Positions 1 through 10,102 of a stretch of 21,563 bases of DNA are shown in pieces. The stretch lies in the NCBI GenBank assembly GCA_000697335.1, contig JNEM01007103.1, forward strand, positions 1 through 21,563. Direction: 5' to 3'. The stretch is from Conidiobolus incongruus B7586. Its lineage: Eukaryota; Entomophthoromycota; Entomophthoromycetes; Entomophthorales; Conidiobolaceae. The notes below the pieces were generated by a model. That model searched no databases and was not told where the DNA came from. It was given only the letters and a program-made list of their open reading frames with translations. The position numbers and the translations under genes are program-made. Every line of letters begins with the position of its first letter. The stretch's first letter is position 1.

Positions 1-3000
1 TTTAATTGAATAAATATCTAATATTATATTTAAATATAAATCACTACTTTTTAACTACTTTCAATATATTAATTTCTTAATTAATAACATTAGTTATAAT
101 TTTATACTAGGTTAAAATTAGTTTGAATATTACATTCTTTTATCAATAAATATTACTCTAAAAGGTTACAACTCTATTTTATTTATATTCTAAAAGAAAT
201 TAGTTGAATTAATCTTAAAAAATTTATATTACCCTATTATAAAACCATTAAATACTTTATTTAATACTAACTCTACAATTGTATTAAATAATTCTATTAT
301 TATAAACAAAAACTAATATAAAAAACTTATTAAAAACCTTAATAATTTATAAAGATATATATCTATTTATTATTTATCTATTAATACCTTATTTGTTAAT
401 TTTAATAAAGTTATAATTAATAATCATTTCTTATATAATATAATAAGTTAATTTGCTAATGTTTTTAAATTTATAAGTAGATTACCTTTTAAATATAATA
501 TTAAACATAAAATTAAACTTCTCTTAAATATACAACTATATTTAAAGCTTACTTATCATTTATCTCCTGAATAATATTAAACTTTAAAAGAAGAAATCTA
601 AAAATTACTTGAAAATAGGTATATTAAATTTTTTTCCTTATTATAAAAATCTCTTATCCTCTTTATACAAAAAACTAATGATAGTTAAAGACTATATATT
701 AATAACTATATTTTAAACTCTAAAAATATTAAGGATAAAACTTTATTATTAAACCTATATGAGGTTAAGGATAAACTATTTAAATCTACTATATTTACTA
801 AATTAGATATTAAAAATAGTTATTATAATATTAAAGTTGAAGAAAATTTTATTCCTTTAATTACTTTTAATATTTTATTAAACCACTATAAATTTACTGT
901 TATTAACTTTAGATTATATAATACCATTGTAACTTTTACTTAATTTATCAATTCTTTTTTTAACCTTGTTTTTAATAGCTTTATTATTACTTATTTTAAT
1001 AATATCTTAATTTTTTTTAAAAACTAAAGAAGAATATATATAATATATAAATTAAATCCTACAAATTATTCAAAAATATAAATTACTTCTAAAGTTATTA
1101 AAATATATTTTTAGTATCTCTTCTATCTTTTTCTATAGTTATATTGTTTCTTAAAGAATTAATATTGATTTAACTAAACTTAATAGTGTAAAAGTTTTTA
1201 TCATACTTATAAACAAAAATTAATTTATGTTAATATTTAAATTATTAAATTACTTTAAAGATTTCATTGATTCTTTTGTTGAAATTATAACTTCTCTAAC
1301 TAATCTTTTAAGAAAAACTCTTTTTTTGAATAAATCCCATTATATACTTTTTACATAAATGTTTTAATTTTCTATATTACCAATGTTTTTATTTTATCTA
1401 ATTTTAATCTTAAACTATTTATTATTATTTCTACTAACTTTAATTTTTTTATAATTAGTAGATAATTAACTTAATTTGAATTAAATTTATATTTTACCTT
1501 TTAACTATAAGATAAAATAGTAAATAAAGAAGAATAAGTTAAGTTTAACTTTATAAATATTATCTTAACACTTATAACATTCTAATTGAGAAAAATAAAG
1601 CTAGCTAAATTAAAATACCTAGTTTATAAATAAAAACTTTTATTTTAGTAGAAATAATTAAAAATCATTTATATTTCTTGTTTTACAACTTTTTCTTAAA
1701 ACTTATAGATTATAAATTACTTATCTACTTAAACACTTAAAAGTATTTATTAACAAAATAAGTTAAATAAATTAAAACTATCCAAGCTTATTTTTTCTTT
1801 ATCTATTATCTCTTAGATTAATAAATTATATTATAGATACTTTGTTAAAAAATCTTATATATTTATCTTTATATTTTAATTGCAAAAACCTAGCAGATTT
1901 TAACATAATAATTATTAATAAAGGAAATAAAAGATTTATTAAACTACTTTAAGAAATACTATTAAATAATAATTTTTTTATTTTAATTAAAGAAAAACTT
2001 TTTAAACTATTAGAAAACTAATTAAAATATGTTAAAAGATTTAAAATCATTGATAACTTACTATATTATAATAATTATTTATATATCCCTAATATTTTTA
2101 AGATTTAATAAGTAATATTTAATGATTATTATAATTTACTTATTAGAAAATATCAAAACTAGTTAAAAACTGCTGAGAGAATTAAAATAAAATATTACTA
2201 ACTTTCTTTAGTTAAATTAATTTAGAAATACATTAATACTTATGATATATGCTAAAAAACTAAATATAATACTTAACTAAAATATAATAAACTTATTCCC
2301 CTATAAGTTTCTAATTAAACTTAATAACAAATCTAACTTAATTTTATAAAAATCTTTATATCAACAACTAATTATAATAATTTATTAATTGTAATTGATT
2401 TATTCTCTAAATATATTTATTTTATTCCTTGTTTTAAAACTTCTATAACTAAAGATATTACAAAATTATTATTCTCTAATATTTTTACCTATTATAGAAT
2501 TCTACAAACTATTATATCTAATAGAGATATGTAATTCAACTTTTAATTTTAAAAGTTATTATCTTTATCTTTTAAGATTAATCTAGTTATATTTACTATT
2601 AATCATTATTAAATTAATAAACTTATTGAAAAAATTATTAAAACCTTAAAGAAAATAATTAAAGTTTATATTAACATTAATCAGTTAAATTAAAATACTT
2701 ATATCTACTAACTTCAATATTTATTCAACACCTCTATCAACAAATCAACAGGTTTTAACCCTTGTTTCATTAATTATAATAAATATCCTAACTTAATAAT
2801 TGCTTTAAAATTTTAAATTAATATATTTTTAAATGTTGTTGAATTTTAATCTAATATTAAACATATTAATTCCTTTGTTAAATTTAAGTTAGAAGAAAAT
2901 TAAAGGATTATAGAATAACAATATTCAAAGTTATCTAAGAATACTTTTAAATATAAAACTAGTATATTTGTATACTTAAAATAATTTACCTTTATACCTA

Positions 3001-3900
3001 CCTTACTTAAATCTAGCTTAAATCTAAAATACTTGCTATTATATTATAATCCCTATAAAATTTAATTTATTAATTTAAATTTTGAAAATATTACCTTAGA
3101 ATTAGTTTTAACTTTAAAGATTAACTTTACCTTTTACATATCTAAAATCAAACCTTATTTTAAAGATTTTGATACTTTTCTTGATTAATTAAAAGTTTTA
3201 AAACTAGATTTAATTATTAATTAAAATAAAGAAGAAGAATACTATATTAATTATATAATTAAATCTAAATCTATTAGGAATAAGCTTTATTTTTATATAA
3301 AATAGATAAGTTATCTTATTGAAGAAGTTATATAAGAACCTCTAGAAAATATTAAAAATACCTTAGCTTATTATACCTATTTATAAAAATCTAAGGAGTG
3401 TGTCTCTTTTAAGAAACTTATTAGGGAAGTATTAAAAGACTAATTTTTTAAATTTTTATATATACTTTCATATAATTTAATTAACTATAAATTATATAAT
3501 TAATTTATATTTTTATAGCTAAATTAATTATATAAATAATATTGAATTATTTAATAAACTAAATTCCTCTTTTTCTTCTCAATTCTTACTATTCTTTACC
3601 TTTTCACTATTTCTAAGATTGAAACTATATCTTATCAATATTATAGTATATTAACACTACCCAATATAAATCTTAATATATCAGTGACTTATCCCAGTTT
3701 AAAGCTTAATTAAACTTTATTTATATTTGCACACTATAGCCACATTATAATACCATGTTCTGTGTCACATTATTCTTATATTAAGTCTTCCTCTATATTA
3801 TATTGGTATTTACTACCATGCTTATAATATAATACTTTAGTATAAAAATAAATTAAAAATAGTATAATAGTATAATTCCTATATATAGTCAATATACTTA
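1..3900 (+). mobile_element. Fossil Ty3/gypsy (chromovirus-type) LTR retrotransposon, 3' part
   Basis: Reading all three forward frames shows the order of parts of a Ty3/gypsy pol region. The reverse transcriptase is at about 430-1050, with the core palm region around 790-1020. The RNase H region is about 1200-1900, the integrase about 2100-2900, and the integrase C-terminal region about 2950-3160. A chromodomain-like segment follows at about 3220-3400, which points to the chromovirus branch. A 3' LTR probably lies within about 3450-3900, but I could not fix its ends. The 5' LTR, gag and most of the protease lie outside the window or are unreadable. The element is broken, with dozens of stops. 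CA and TG dinucleotides are strongly depleted and TA is abundant, as RIP-like mutation produces. It looks old, but if RIP made the changes the decay could have been fast, so age cannot be read from divergence alone. Confidence 0.9.
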
Positions 3901-5277
3901 TTATATATTTGTATATAATGATTATTAGAAATAAAAACTAGTAATTATAAAGAATTGATAGGTATGATATTAAATCTCAAGAAATAATAATAATTAGTAT
4001 TAAAAAATAATAAGATTTAAGAGAAAAAAAATCATATTTATTGATTCAATTAAGGGTATTTATATTATTAGATTATTTAAATAATGGGATTATATATATA
4101 CTAGGTTTAGATACAGATTTTAATATAAAAATAGAAAATTAGTTTAATTTTAATAAATAATAAAATATTATAATTTGAGAACTAGCCACTTAATAAGTTT
4201 TTTGAATAAATATTTATAATATATTTTATATTAATTTTAAATTCCATTTATAAAATTAAATGCAATACTTAATAAAGGATAAAGAACTTTGATTTAAGTT
4301 AATAATATATAATTAATATATATAAATATTATATTGATAAGTTAAGAGTATTTAAATTTTAATACCTTTTATATAAAAATTATTAACTATTTAATATTGA
4401 GAATTTCTGAATTTTTCAATATTTAATATTATTATAAAATAAACAAATCATTAATATATAGTTTTAAAAAATATAATTCATTATGATAAACTAAGATTAA
4501 TAATAATTTGACACTATTATTGATTAATTTGAATTTCTATTAATATAAATTTTAATTTGTTTAATTAAAGTTTAATTAATAATATATAATATAAAAAATA
4601 CTTAGATATTTCAAAGTAATATATATAATAATATTTTTGTATTTTGATAAAATATGAATATTTGACAATTTGCTTAAACAAATATAAATTGAAGGCCAAT
4701 CATAATACTTTATTTTAAACACCACTTTAATTATATATTATCAAAGTATTTTTAAAATAATTTTTTTTCAATTATCCAATCATTTTAATTTTAAAAAATT
4801 TTTAATATATTAAATCAAAATTACCATTTTTATAATACCAGTTATTATCAAAATATTGAAACAACGAATAAATTAATAGAACCATTTATCAGTGATAACT
4901 TAATTTTAAATAATGGTTTTATAGATTAGGTTTTATAATTAATTTTAATATAGAAGTACACTTCACTTATTTCAAATGGAATATATATTAAGATTTCTTT
5001 CTCATTAGCGTTTATTTATTTCTATTATACAAAAAGTTTTAATAGGACTAAATATAGTCATATAAAAAAAGTTATTTGAGAACCATTACTTCTAATTTAA
5101 TTTTCATATATATATGATTGTTGAAATTAAGGGCTTGGAAATTTAAATATGATACCCATAATCTAGATCGTTGAATGATATGAAATATTTTTATATTATC
5201 AAAGCCTCTTTTTAATTGTTATATATTTCATTTACTATAATAGAAGGTTTATTTTTTGATTTTTGGAAAGTATAGAT
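3901..5277. other. AT-rich gene-free stretch
   Basis: This stretch is almost entirely A and T with no open frame that looks coding. The only slightly less AT-rich patch is about 4660-4735, and no product can be read from it. CA and TG dinucleotides become common again compared with the retroelement fossil to the left, so the boundary of the RIP-like segment lies near 3.9 kb. Confidence 0.6.
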
Positions 5278-5820
5278 TGTGAAAAAAATAAATATTGAAC
5301 AAAGAGTAAAAATGATTTACAATAAGTCTCAATTATTTGATATATGTGTTCTAACATGGTTGAAATGGATTAACCTTGGCTGTTTAAAAACATTATCTGA
5401 ACTATTTTTTAAGTTTGATTATTATTCAAATTAATAAGTTCCACCTATTTACAATTCGACTGTTCCTTAGGATGAAAAACAATTACTTTTCAATTTTACT
5501 TTCACAGAATTTGAGTTCTTTTATTCATGCCACATAATCAATAAGTTGAATAAAGTAAAATCTTTGCATTGCTTAATAAATTAAAAAACTTGTGACAACA
5601 AGTTTTAAAGACTGTTTTATATTGCTTAGAAGTGGTGAAACTGTATTGTGGTAAATTTCATTTGAATTTACATAATTGTAAAATATCAAAAATTTGTCAA
5701 AGGCATGGTAAACTATTTTTCCAAGATTTTAGGGTTAGTATACTAAATGATAAGGCGTGGTTTCAAAGTGGAATTAAGTATTGGGTCCTGCTGATAGGCT
5801 ATTATAATAAGTCAAACTGA
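5278..5820 (+). pseudogene. Decayed coding-like stretch, family unknown
   Basis: This stretch is richer in GC than its surroundings and reads as protein-like text in two + frames. A 40-codon segment opens with ATG at 5312 (reading MIYNKSQLFD at its start) and ends at 5434. After two stops the same frame continues with varied residues, including VPPIYNSTVP and FEFFYSCHII, to about 5580 with one further stop. A second frame is open from 5632 to 5820 and contains KICQRHGKLFFQDF. The residue mix is more varied than chance AT-rich frames give, so I read it as a dead gene or unrecognised exons. I do not recognise the family. Chance remains possible. No GTAAGT donor was found that would join the pieces. 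Confidence 0.35.
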
Positions 5821-6320
5821 ATAAGGTATATTGAAGGCTATAATTGTGGATATTTTTTATGTATATTATTTTTTGAAAGATTATGGGGAATATATCACTT
5901 TTGGTAAAATATACGCCAGTTATATTAACCGTAATAATCACAAATATACATTATATTGATTACATTTAAGCAGATATTATACCAAAATTCAATGTATTAT
6001 ATATATATATTTATATTTATATACCATAAGCTTTACATTAAAGAGACAATCAAATATATAAATATATATGTATTTAAAATTCAAAATATATTATTGGTTC
6101 AAGATATATGATATCAATATTTAATTCTCAAAAAAAAATAAACTATTAGAAGGAGAATACTTAATTTAGTTAATAAAGTTATAGTTTTCTTGCATATACA
6201 CTTATATACCAGTATAATAATCTATAAAACTGAAATTAATTAAACTTGTGGTACTTGAATTGACATTTCATTAATTTGAGAATTTTTCTATAATTTATGG
6301 TTATATTCAATGTAGTAAAT
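5821..6320. other. AT-rich gene-free stretch
   Basis: No coding-like frame was found. It holds a TACGCCA motif at 5912-5918 that resembles the start of the possible small TIR element at 6321, and a run of TATATA at about 5998-6010. Otherwise nothing is recognisable. Confidence 0.5.
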
Positions 6321-6428
6321 TACGCCAAAGGTTAAACTATTCAATTTGTCATAGGTAACTTTGGCAAAATAAAAAAAATTTTTAATTGAATTTTATACCA
6401 AAGCTTAAAAAAAATAGATTATTTCATT

Positions 6429-6459
<31 letters not shown>

Positions 6460-6680
6460 TTCATTGTATTAAAAGAAATGGTTTAACACTGAGTTAATAT
6501 TAATAGATCACATTTATCTAAAATATTTAATCTCATCTCCAACACTAATCTGGTAAATAATGTAATGATGTAATATTGTAAAGTGTGTTTTTGGTAACCG
6601 AGATTTGGCTAATATAAAAATTTCAAAGTCACCATATATAAGGTTAATTGATATAATAGCCATTATCTCTCTTTGGCGTA
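6321..6680. repeat. Possible small TIR element (MITE-like), decayed
   Basis: The decamer TACGCCAAAG at 6321-6330 is exactly inverted as CTTTGGCGTA at 6671-6680. Because both outer ends are TA, this could be an 8-bp terminal inverted repeat CGCCAAAG flanked by a TA target-site duplication, as Tc1/mariner-type MITEs have. A second inner pair supports it weakly: GGTAACTTTGGC at 6355-6366 resembles the inverse of the sequence around 6625-6645. The middle holds an (AT)13 run. A 10-bp match in AT-rich DNA is weak evidence, although these decamers contain five G/C bases. The alternative is two copies of a protein-binding site upstream of the CAP gene. Confidence 0.3.
6434..6459. repeat. (AT)n dinucleotide microsatellite
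   Basis: An uninterrupted alternating AT run of 26 bases, about 13 units, directly visible. It lies inside the possible TIR element. Confidence 0.95.
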
Positions 6681-6703
6681 TTGGGAAATTAGCTAAACAA
6701 TAA

Positions 6704-6710
6704 TATAAAG
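6704..6710 (+). promoter_or_regulatory. Putative TATA box of the CAP-protein gene
   Basis: TATAAAG lies 53 bases before the ATG at 6763 and is followed by a GC-richer stretch (GGGCTGGTGTCC). A TATA-like motif lies at a similar distance before the gene at 20128. In DNA this AT-rich the motif alone is weak; the support is its position and the G-rich edge. Confidence 0.4.
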
Positions 6711-6762
6711 GGCTGGTGTCCATAAGATAATATCTATAATTTTTACTTTTAAAATATTCAAT

Positions 6763-7417
6763 ATGAAATTGAATTTAGTTTATTTCGGTTTGTTTTTTAA
6801 CTTATTCCAATTGCAGCTGGCTGCATCTTTGGGAGAAGTTGGAATAAACCCTAAATTGGCTGCTATTCTTGAACCTGGATGGGAGAATATTCAAGTCAAT
6901 GCTAATGATTTTACTCATGATTCAAAATCAAAAAAAGTGTAAGTGAATTATATATCTGCTGAAGTTGATTTCTAACCGTTTTTATAGTCGACGAAATGAT
7001 TATGACCGCTCATTATTTAGTTTGGACAATCCATACCGTAAATTTAATGTAAACAAAGTATTAGAAATGGTAAATGATATTCGCGCAAGAAATGGTGTCG
7101 GACCCCTTACTTTAGATAAAAAATTATATTACGTTGCTATGAAGCATAGCTGGGATCAATCAAGGCAGGGAGGAGGATGGACTCATGTCAGCTCAGATGG
7201 ATCAAGCCTGCGAGATCGAGTACAAGCAGTTGGAATAGATTATAAGTATGCTGGTGAGTGTGTAGGTCTTGGCTATGATAGTCTTGAGGAAGCTATGAAT
7301 GCATTTATCCAATCTGAAGAGCATTTTAAAATCCTTGTTAATCCCGAATCTAGTGTATTCGGTGCTGGGTATTGGAGAAGATATTGGACATTAAACTTTG
7401 TTGAATACCAACAGTAA
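6763..7417 (+). CDS. Secreted CAP-domain (SCP/YkwD-like) protein, two exons
   Basis: The gene has exon 1 at 6763-6938 and exon 2 at 6988-7417, joined in frame to give 201 residues. Residues 1-21 form a signal peptide (MKLNLVYFGLFFNLFQLQLAA) with a basic residue at position 2 and a hydrophobic core, so the product is probably exported. Residues 60-80 are a short Arg/Asn/Asp-rich spacer. The CAP domain covers about 80-199 and resembles the short bacterial and fungal YkwD-type more than animal antigen-5 proteins. It starts with VLEMVNDIRARNGVGPL, then has the THVSSDG loop, the AGECVGLGY motif where the family usually has GEN, an SEEHFKIL segment and a closing GAGYWRRYWTLNF. His125, Glu149 and His171 fit the family's metal-site positions. 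CAP proteins of fungi are known to bind sterols and fatty acids or to act during host contact; which applies here is not visible. The start was chosen because only this ATG gives a signal peptide and correct splicing. An AATAAA lies 19 bases after the stop. Confidence 0.9.
6939..6987 (+). other. Intron 1 of the CAP-protein gene
   Basis: A 49-base intron with donor GTAAGT, a CTAAC branch-point motif at 6972-6976 (12 bases before the end) and acceptor TATAG. Removing it joins codon 59 across the junction and keeps the frame from the signal peptide into the CAP domain. The unspliced frame meets a stop within the intron. Confidence 0.9.
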
Positions 7418-8204
7418 TAGAGATATACTACTAACAATAAATTTCAATATTTAATCATTTCAACAAAATTAATTGTTATACAATATAATATTTTAGTATT
7501 TTCAATATGAAACACACAAAATTTTTGAGTTTAGCATTGTTTCTGAATGGAGTTTGATATATCACTAAGATTATATTTATATATTAAAGTTACATTTCAA
7601 CACTATTTTTTAAATATCTATATATTAAATACTTTATCGCTATTAAACTACAAGATTTGAAATCGATGATTATTACATAATATTAAAATACAAAATTGAT
7701 TATGAAACAGATAAGTAAACACTTATAAAATTGATTATATTCATTTTATTTTAGTATATGATAAGTATTGATATCTAATAATTATAATATTACCTTTTTT
7801 GAAAAATTTATTATCAAATATATATATATATATATTTATAATTCAAATATAAATATTAAATTTATTGAATGATAATAAATATGATTTAAATACGATTACA
7901 TATTAAAATATTATGAATTATAACTGGAATTAACCTTATTTCAAATGATCAATTTGTTTTGATGATTTAATTATAAAGAGATAAAAGACTGAATTCTTGG
8001 AACAAGTCGATGTAATATGATTTGATTAAATTTATATTATAACAAATACAAATCAATGGTTGATTAAATAAAAATATCCTTGTAATTGGACAGAAATTAT
8101 ATTAATTTAATAAAATGCTAGCATTTTAATATCTAAAAGGAATATAATATTTATAGTGAAATTATTATTTTATGAGGATTAAAGACACAATTAGATTAAA
8201 TAAT
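7418..8204. other. AT-rich intergenic stretch with a signal-peptide-like stub
   Basis: Apart from the stub at 7507-7557 this stretch shows only AT-rich sequence, including an (AT)n run of about 18 bases at 7818-7835. No further coding-like frame was found. Confidence 0.6.
7507..7557 (+). pseudogene. Signal-peptide-like stub, possible remnant of a duplicated secreted-protein gene
   Basis: A 16-codon frame reads MKHTKFLSLALFLNGV and then stops. It has the shape of a signal peptide: a basic start and a hydrophobic core. The bases before it, TTTTCAATATGAAA, closely match those before the CAP gene start (TATTCAATATGAAA). No CAP-like sequence follows. It could be the start of a lost tandem copy, or chance. 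Confidence 0.25.
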
Positions 8205-9219
8205 TTTAATGTTTTTTTTCATTTTAAAACTGAAATAATACTTAAAATTGCGGCTAATTCCACTGATATTCCGACTAGGGTCCTGACAGTCACCTTGAAG
8301 GGTCTAAAATATATGATACCTACCAAAATTTCAGAGACGACTGGCTTTAATTGCTGAACTGTAGATTGCAATTATAAAAAAGAACTTGAGTGTGGTTTTG
8401 ATCCAAAGACTTACCATATTTCTCTATGTTAAGAGAAGATTGAATTCAGTGTTCGTACTGGCTGAAAATCAAAGTAAATCGGTTAGATATCTGAAAACAT
8501 AATTAGCAAAATGAATCATGGGGTGTATAAGAAATATATGAATTAAGCTAATATTGATAAATCTCTCAACCTTGAAGAATTCAGGGTTGATAAAACTACC
8601 ATTTGGCGCTTTCTGAAAATAATTTCTAAAAGGTAAACCATTCAGAAAATGAATCAATACAACACTCAAACCCTGCGAAAAAGGCTAAGGTAACAAAGGA
8701 GCCTAAGCCAGAAAAAAGTGATCAGGTCAGCAAAGAATCCTATGTCAGGTAATTAGCCTGAATCTGCAATTCAACCAAAACTTGCCAAGGAACCTCAGTC
8801 TGTGGAGAAAGTTAAATTATAAAAATTATGTATTTCATTAAAAACACTTGACTCAGTCAAACAATCTAGATCAACTAATAGACCAGATCAACTGAAAGAG
8901 CCTATATTGACATCCGAACCTGAATAAATTGGCTCCAATTAATCAATTTATCAGAACAAATAAAAAAGCTTGAATTGATCAAGTTTCAGAGCCAACAAAC
9001 CAAGCTGAACCAACAAAAGAACCTGAATTATCATACGAGTTTATTTTCAAATTAGTTAAGGAACATGTATTAGAAAACGAATCTGATCCAGTATATGGTC
9101 ATAAGGAGACTAAAGAACATGAATTAATCTAGGATCTTTTATCAGAAAGTTACCTTGTAGCATTAGAGCTTCCTGATTCAATATCTGACCTTGTGTCTAC
9201 GAATGAACAAGCTAAATGA
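8205..9219 (+). pseudogene. HTH-array copy 1: broken long paralogue of the Tc1-type HTH gene
   Basis: This is a decayed relative of the intact gene at 10103-10891. From about 8245 it reads AANSTDIPTR, matching the intact copy's NTSNTDIPTR with the native start region lost; the ATG at 8172 only fronts a chance extension. First HTH similarity runs to about 8430 (TKISETTG, ECGFDPKTYHISL), interrupted by two in-frame stops. The second HTH is visible at about 8565-8630 as LNLEEFRVDKTTIWRFLK, against LNLEGVKVGKTTVWRILK in the intact copy. The tail from about 8695 to 9219 keeps short Pro/Glu/Lys blocks such as AKEPQSVEKV and AEPTKEPELS but jumps between all three frames, so there are at least three frame changes. 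The tail is longer than in the intact copy. It is a pseudogene of a transposase-derived, probably domesticated gene, and there is no DDE domain. Confidence 0.85.
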
Positions 9220-9930
9220 TTTGTATGATGTCACTAATATCTATAAAATTTTCTAAAATTTTATTTTCAATATAACTGAGATGAATAGTATTTTAGCTAT
9301 TTTACCATCAATGGTGTAAGATTGAATTAGATGAATATAAGCATTTGCACTACTTTATGTTGAAACCAAGGGAAAAAAAGTACTGAGTTTAATGGTTATT
9401 TGTGATGTTCCAGTACGAAAAAATAAATTCAAATCAGAATTATGATTGCAATTATGAATATAATTTTGCAAGTGATACTATTAGTCTGTTTCTAATCAAT
9501 TGTCCTAGTTTATCGACATTGATAAATACTTAATTGTGATAAATGACAGTTTTATTATATAATAACTAACATAATAAATGAAAATTATTAATTCATTCCA
9601 ATATGCATAAGTGTTTATTTTCTTTTAATAAATATTATTTTGTTCTATAAACTGCAAGATTAATTTATTATTAGGTTTAAAATATATATGGATATTAAAA
9701 ACATCGCCAAATTTGGATATTAGACTAGACCATAATCAAACATCTATAGTCACCAATATTATATTGTATATTTGTGGATTTTTCAATATTTTAGGAATGA
9801 ATATTTACAATTTTGTTTCAGCGTAGATTGGGGTGAATTTTGTGCATTAAATTTGAGCTAAACTTTCTGGATAGATTTATCTCTAATTTAATTTATAAAA
9901 TTTATTTCTAGCTTTGATGAAAAATCAAGA
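9220..9930. other. Spacer between HTH copies 1 and 2
   Basis: No coding-like frame was found. The stretch is AT-rich with a mildly GC-richer patch at about 9820-9880 that holds no readable product. It leads into the CCAAT cluster upstream of copy 2. Confidence 0.55.
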
Positions 9931-9934
9931 TAAT

Positions 9935-9980
9935 GATTGGTTTGTCATTGGATTAAACCAATGAAAATTATTTACCAATC
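9935..9980. promoter_or_regulatory. Inverted CCAAT-box cluster upstream of HTH copy 2
   Basis: Four CCAAT-type motifs lie within 46 bases, two in each orientation: ATTGG at 9936 and 9947, then CCAAT at 9958 and 9975. The outer arms GATTGGT and ACCAATC are perfect inverts, and the inner arms CATTGG and CCAATG are perfect inverts, so the block can also fold as an interrupted hairpin. It lies about 120-170 bases before the ATG at 10103. Two more CCAAT motifs lie at 10032 and 10093. In fungi CCAAT boxes are bound by the HAP (NF-Y) complex; binding here is inferred. Confidence 0.5.
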
Positions 9981-10078
9981 AGATCAATGACTCAATTACT
10001 GAAATTAACTAAAATGGTGAAAAACTAATGTCCAATAGGTAAAAAAAGAAACATGAGAAATAAAAATTAAATCTGCTT

Positions 10079-10087
10079 TTTCACATT
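10079..10087 (+). promoter_or_regulatory. Leader motif TTTCACATT shared with copy 3
   Basis: TTTCACATT lies 15 bases before the ATG of copy 2 and recurs at 11841-11849, 6 bases before the ATG of copy 3. Both are followed by an A-rich stretch running into ATGCC. Shared leader sequence shows that the duplicated unit extended beyond the coding region, or that the leader is under selection. The role is unknown. Confidence 0.45.
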
Positions 10088-10102
10088 ATTTTCCAATTAA
10101 AA

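Noticed and set aside
6514-6723. 69-codon minus-strand frame overlapping the CAP gene promoter
   Set aside because: Residues are mostly Ile, Tyr, Phe and Leu as AT-rich chance frames give, and it spans the likely TATA box of the CAP gene. No domain was recognised.
8172-8244. ATG at 8172 as the true start of HTH copy 1
   Set aside because: The residues before AANSTDIPTR do not match copies 2 or 3, and similarity to their leader sequence (T-rich, then CATTTT) is already present within this stretch.
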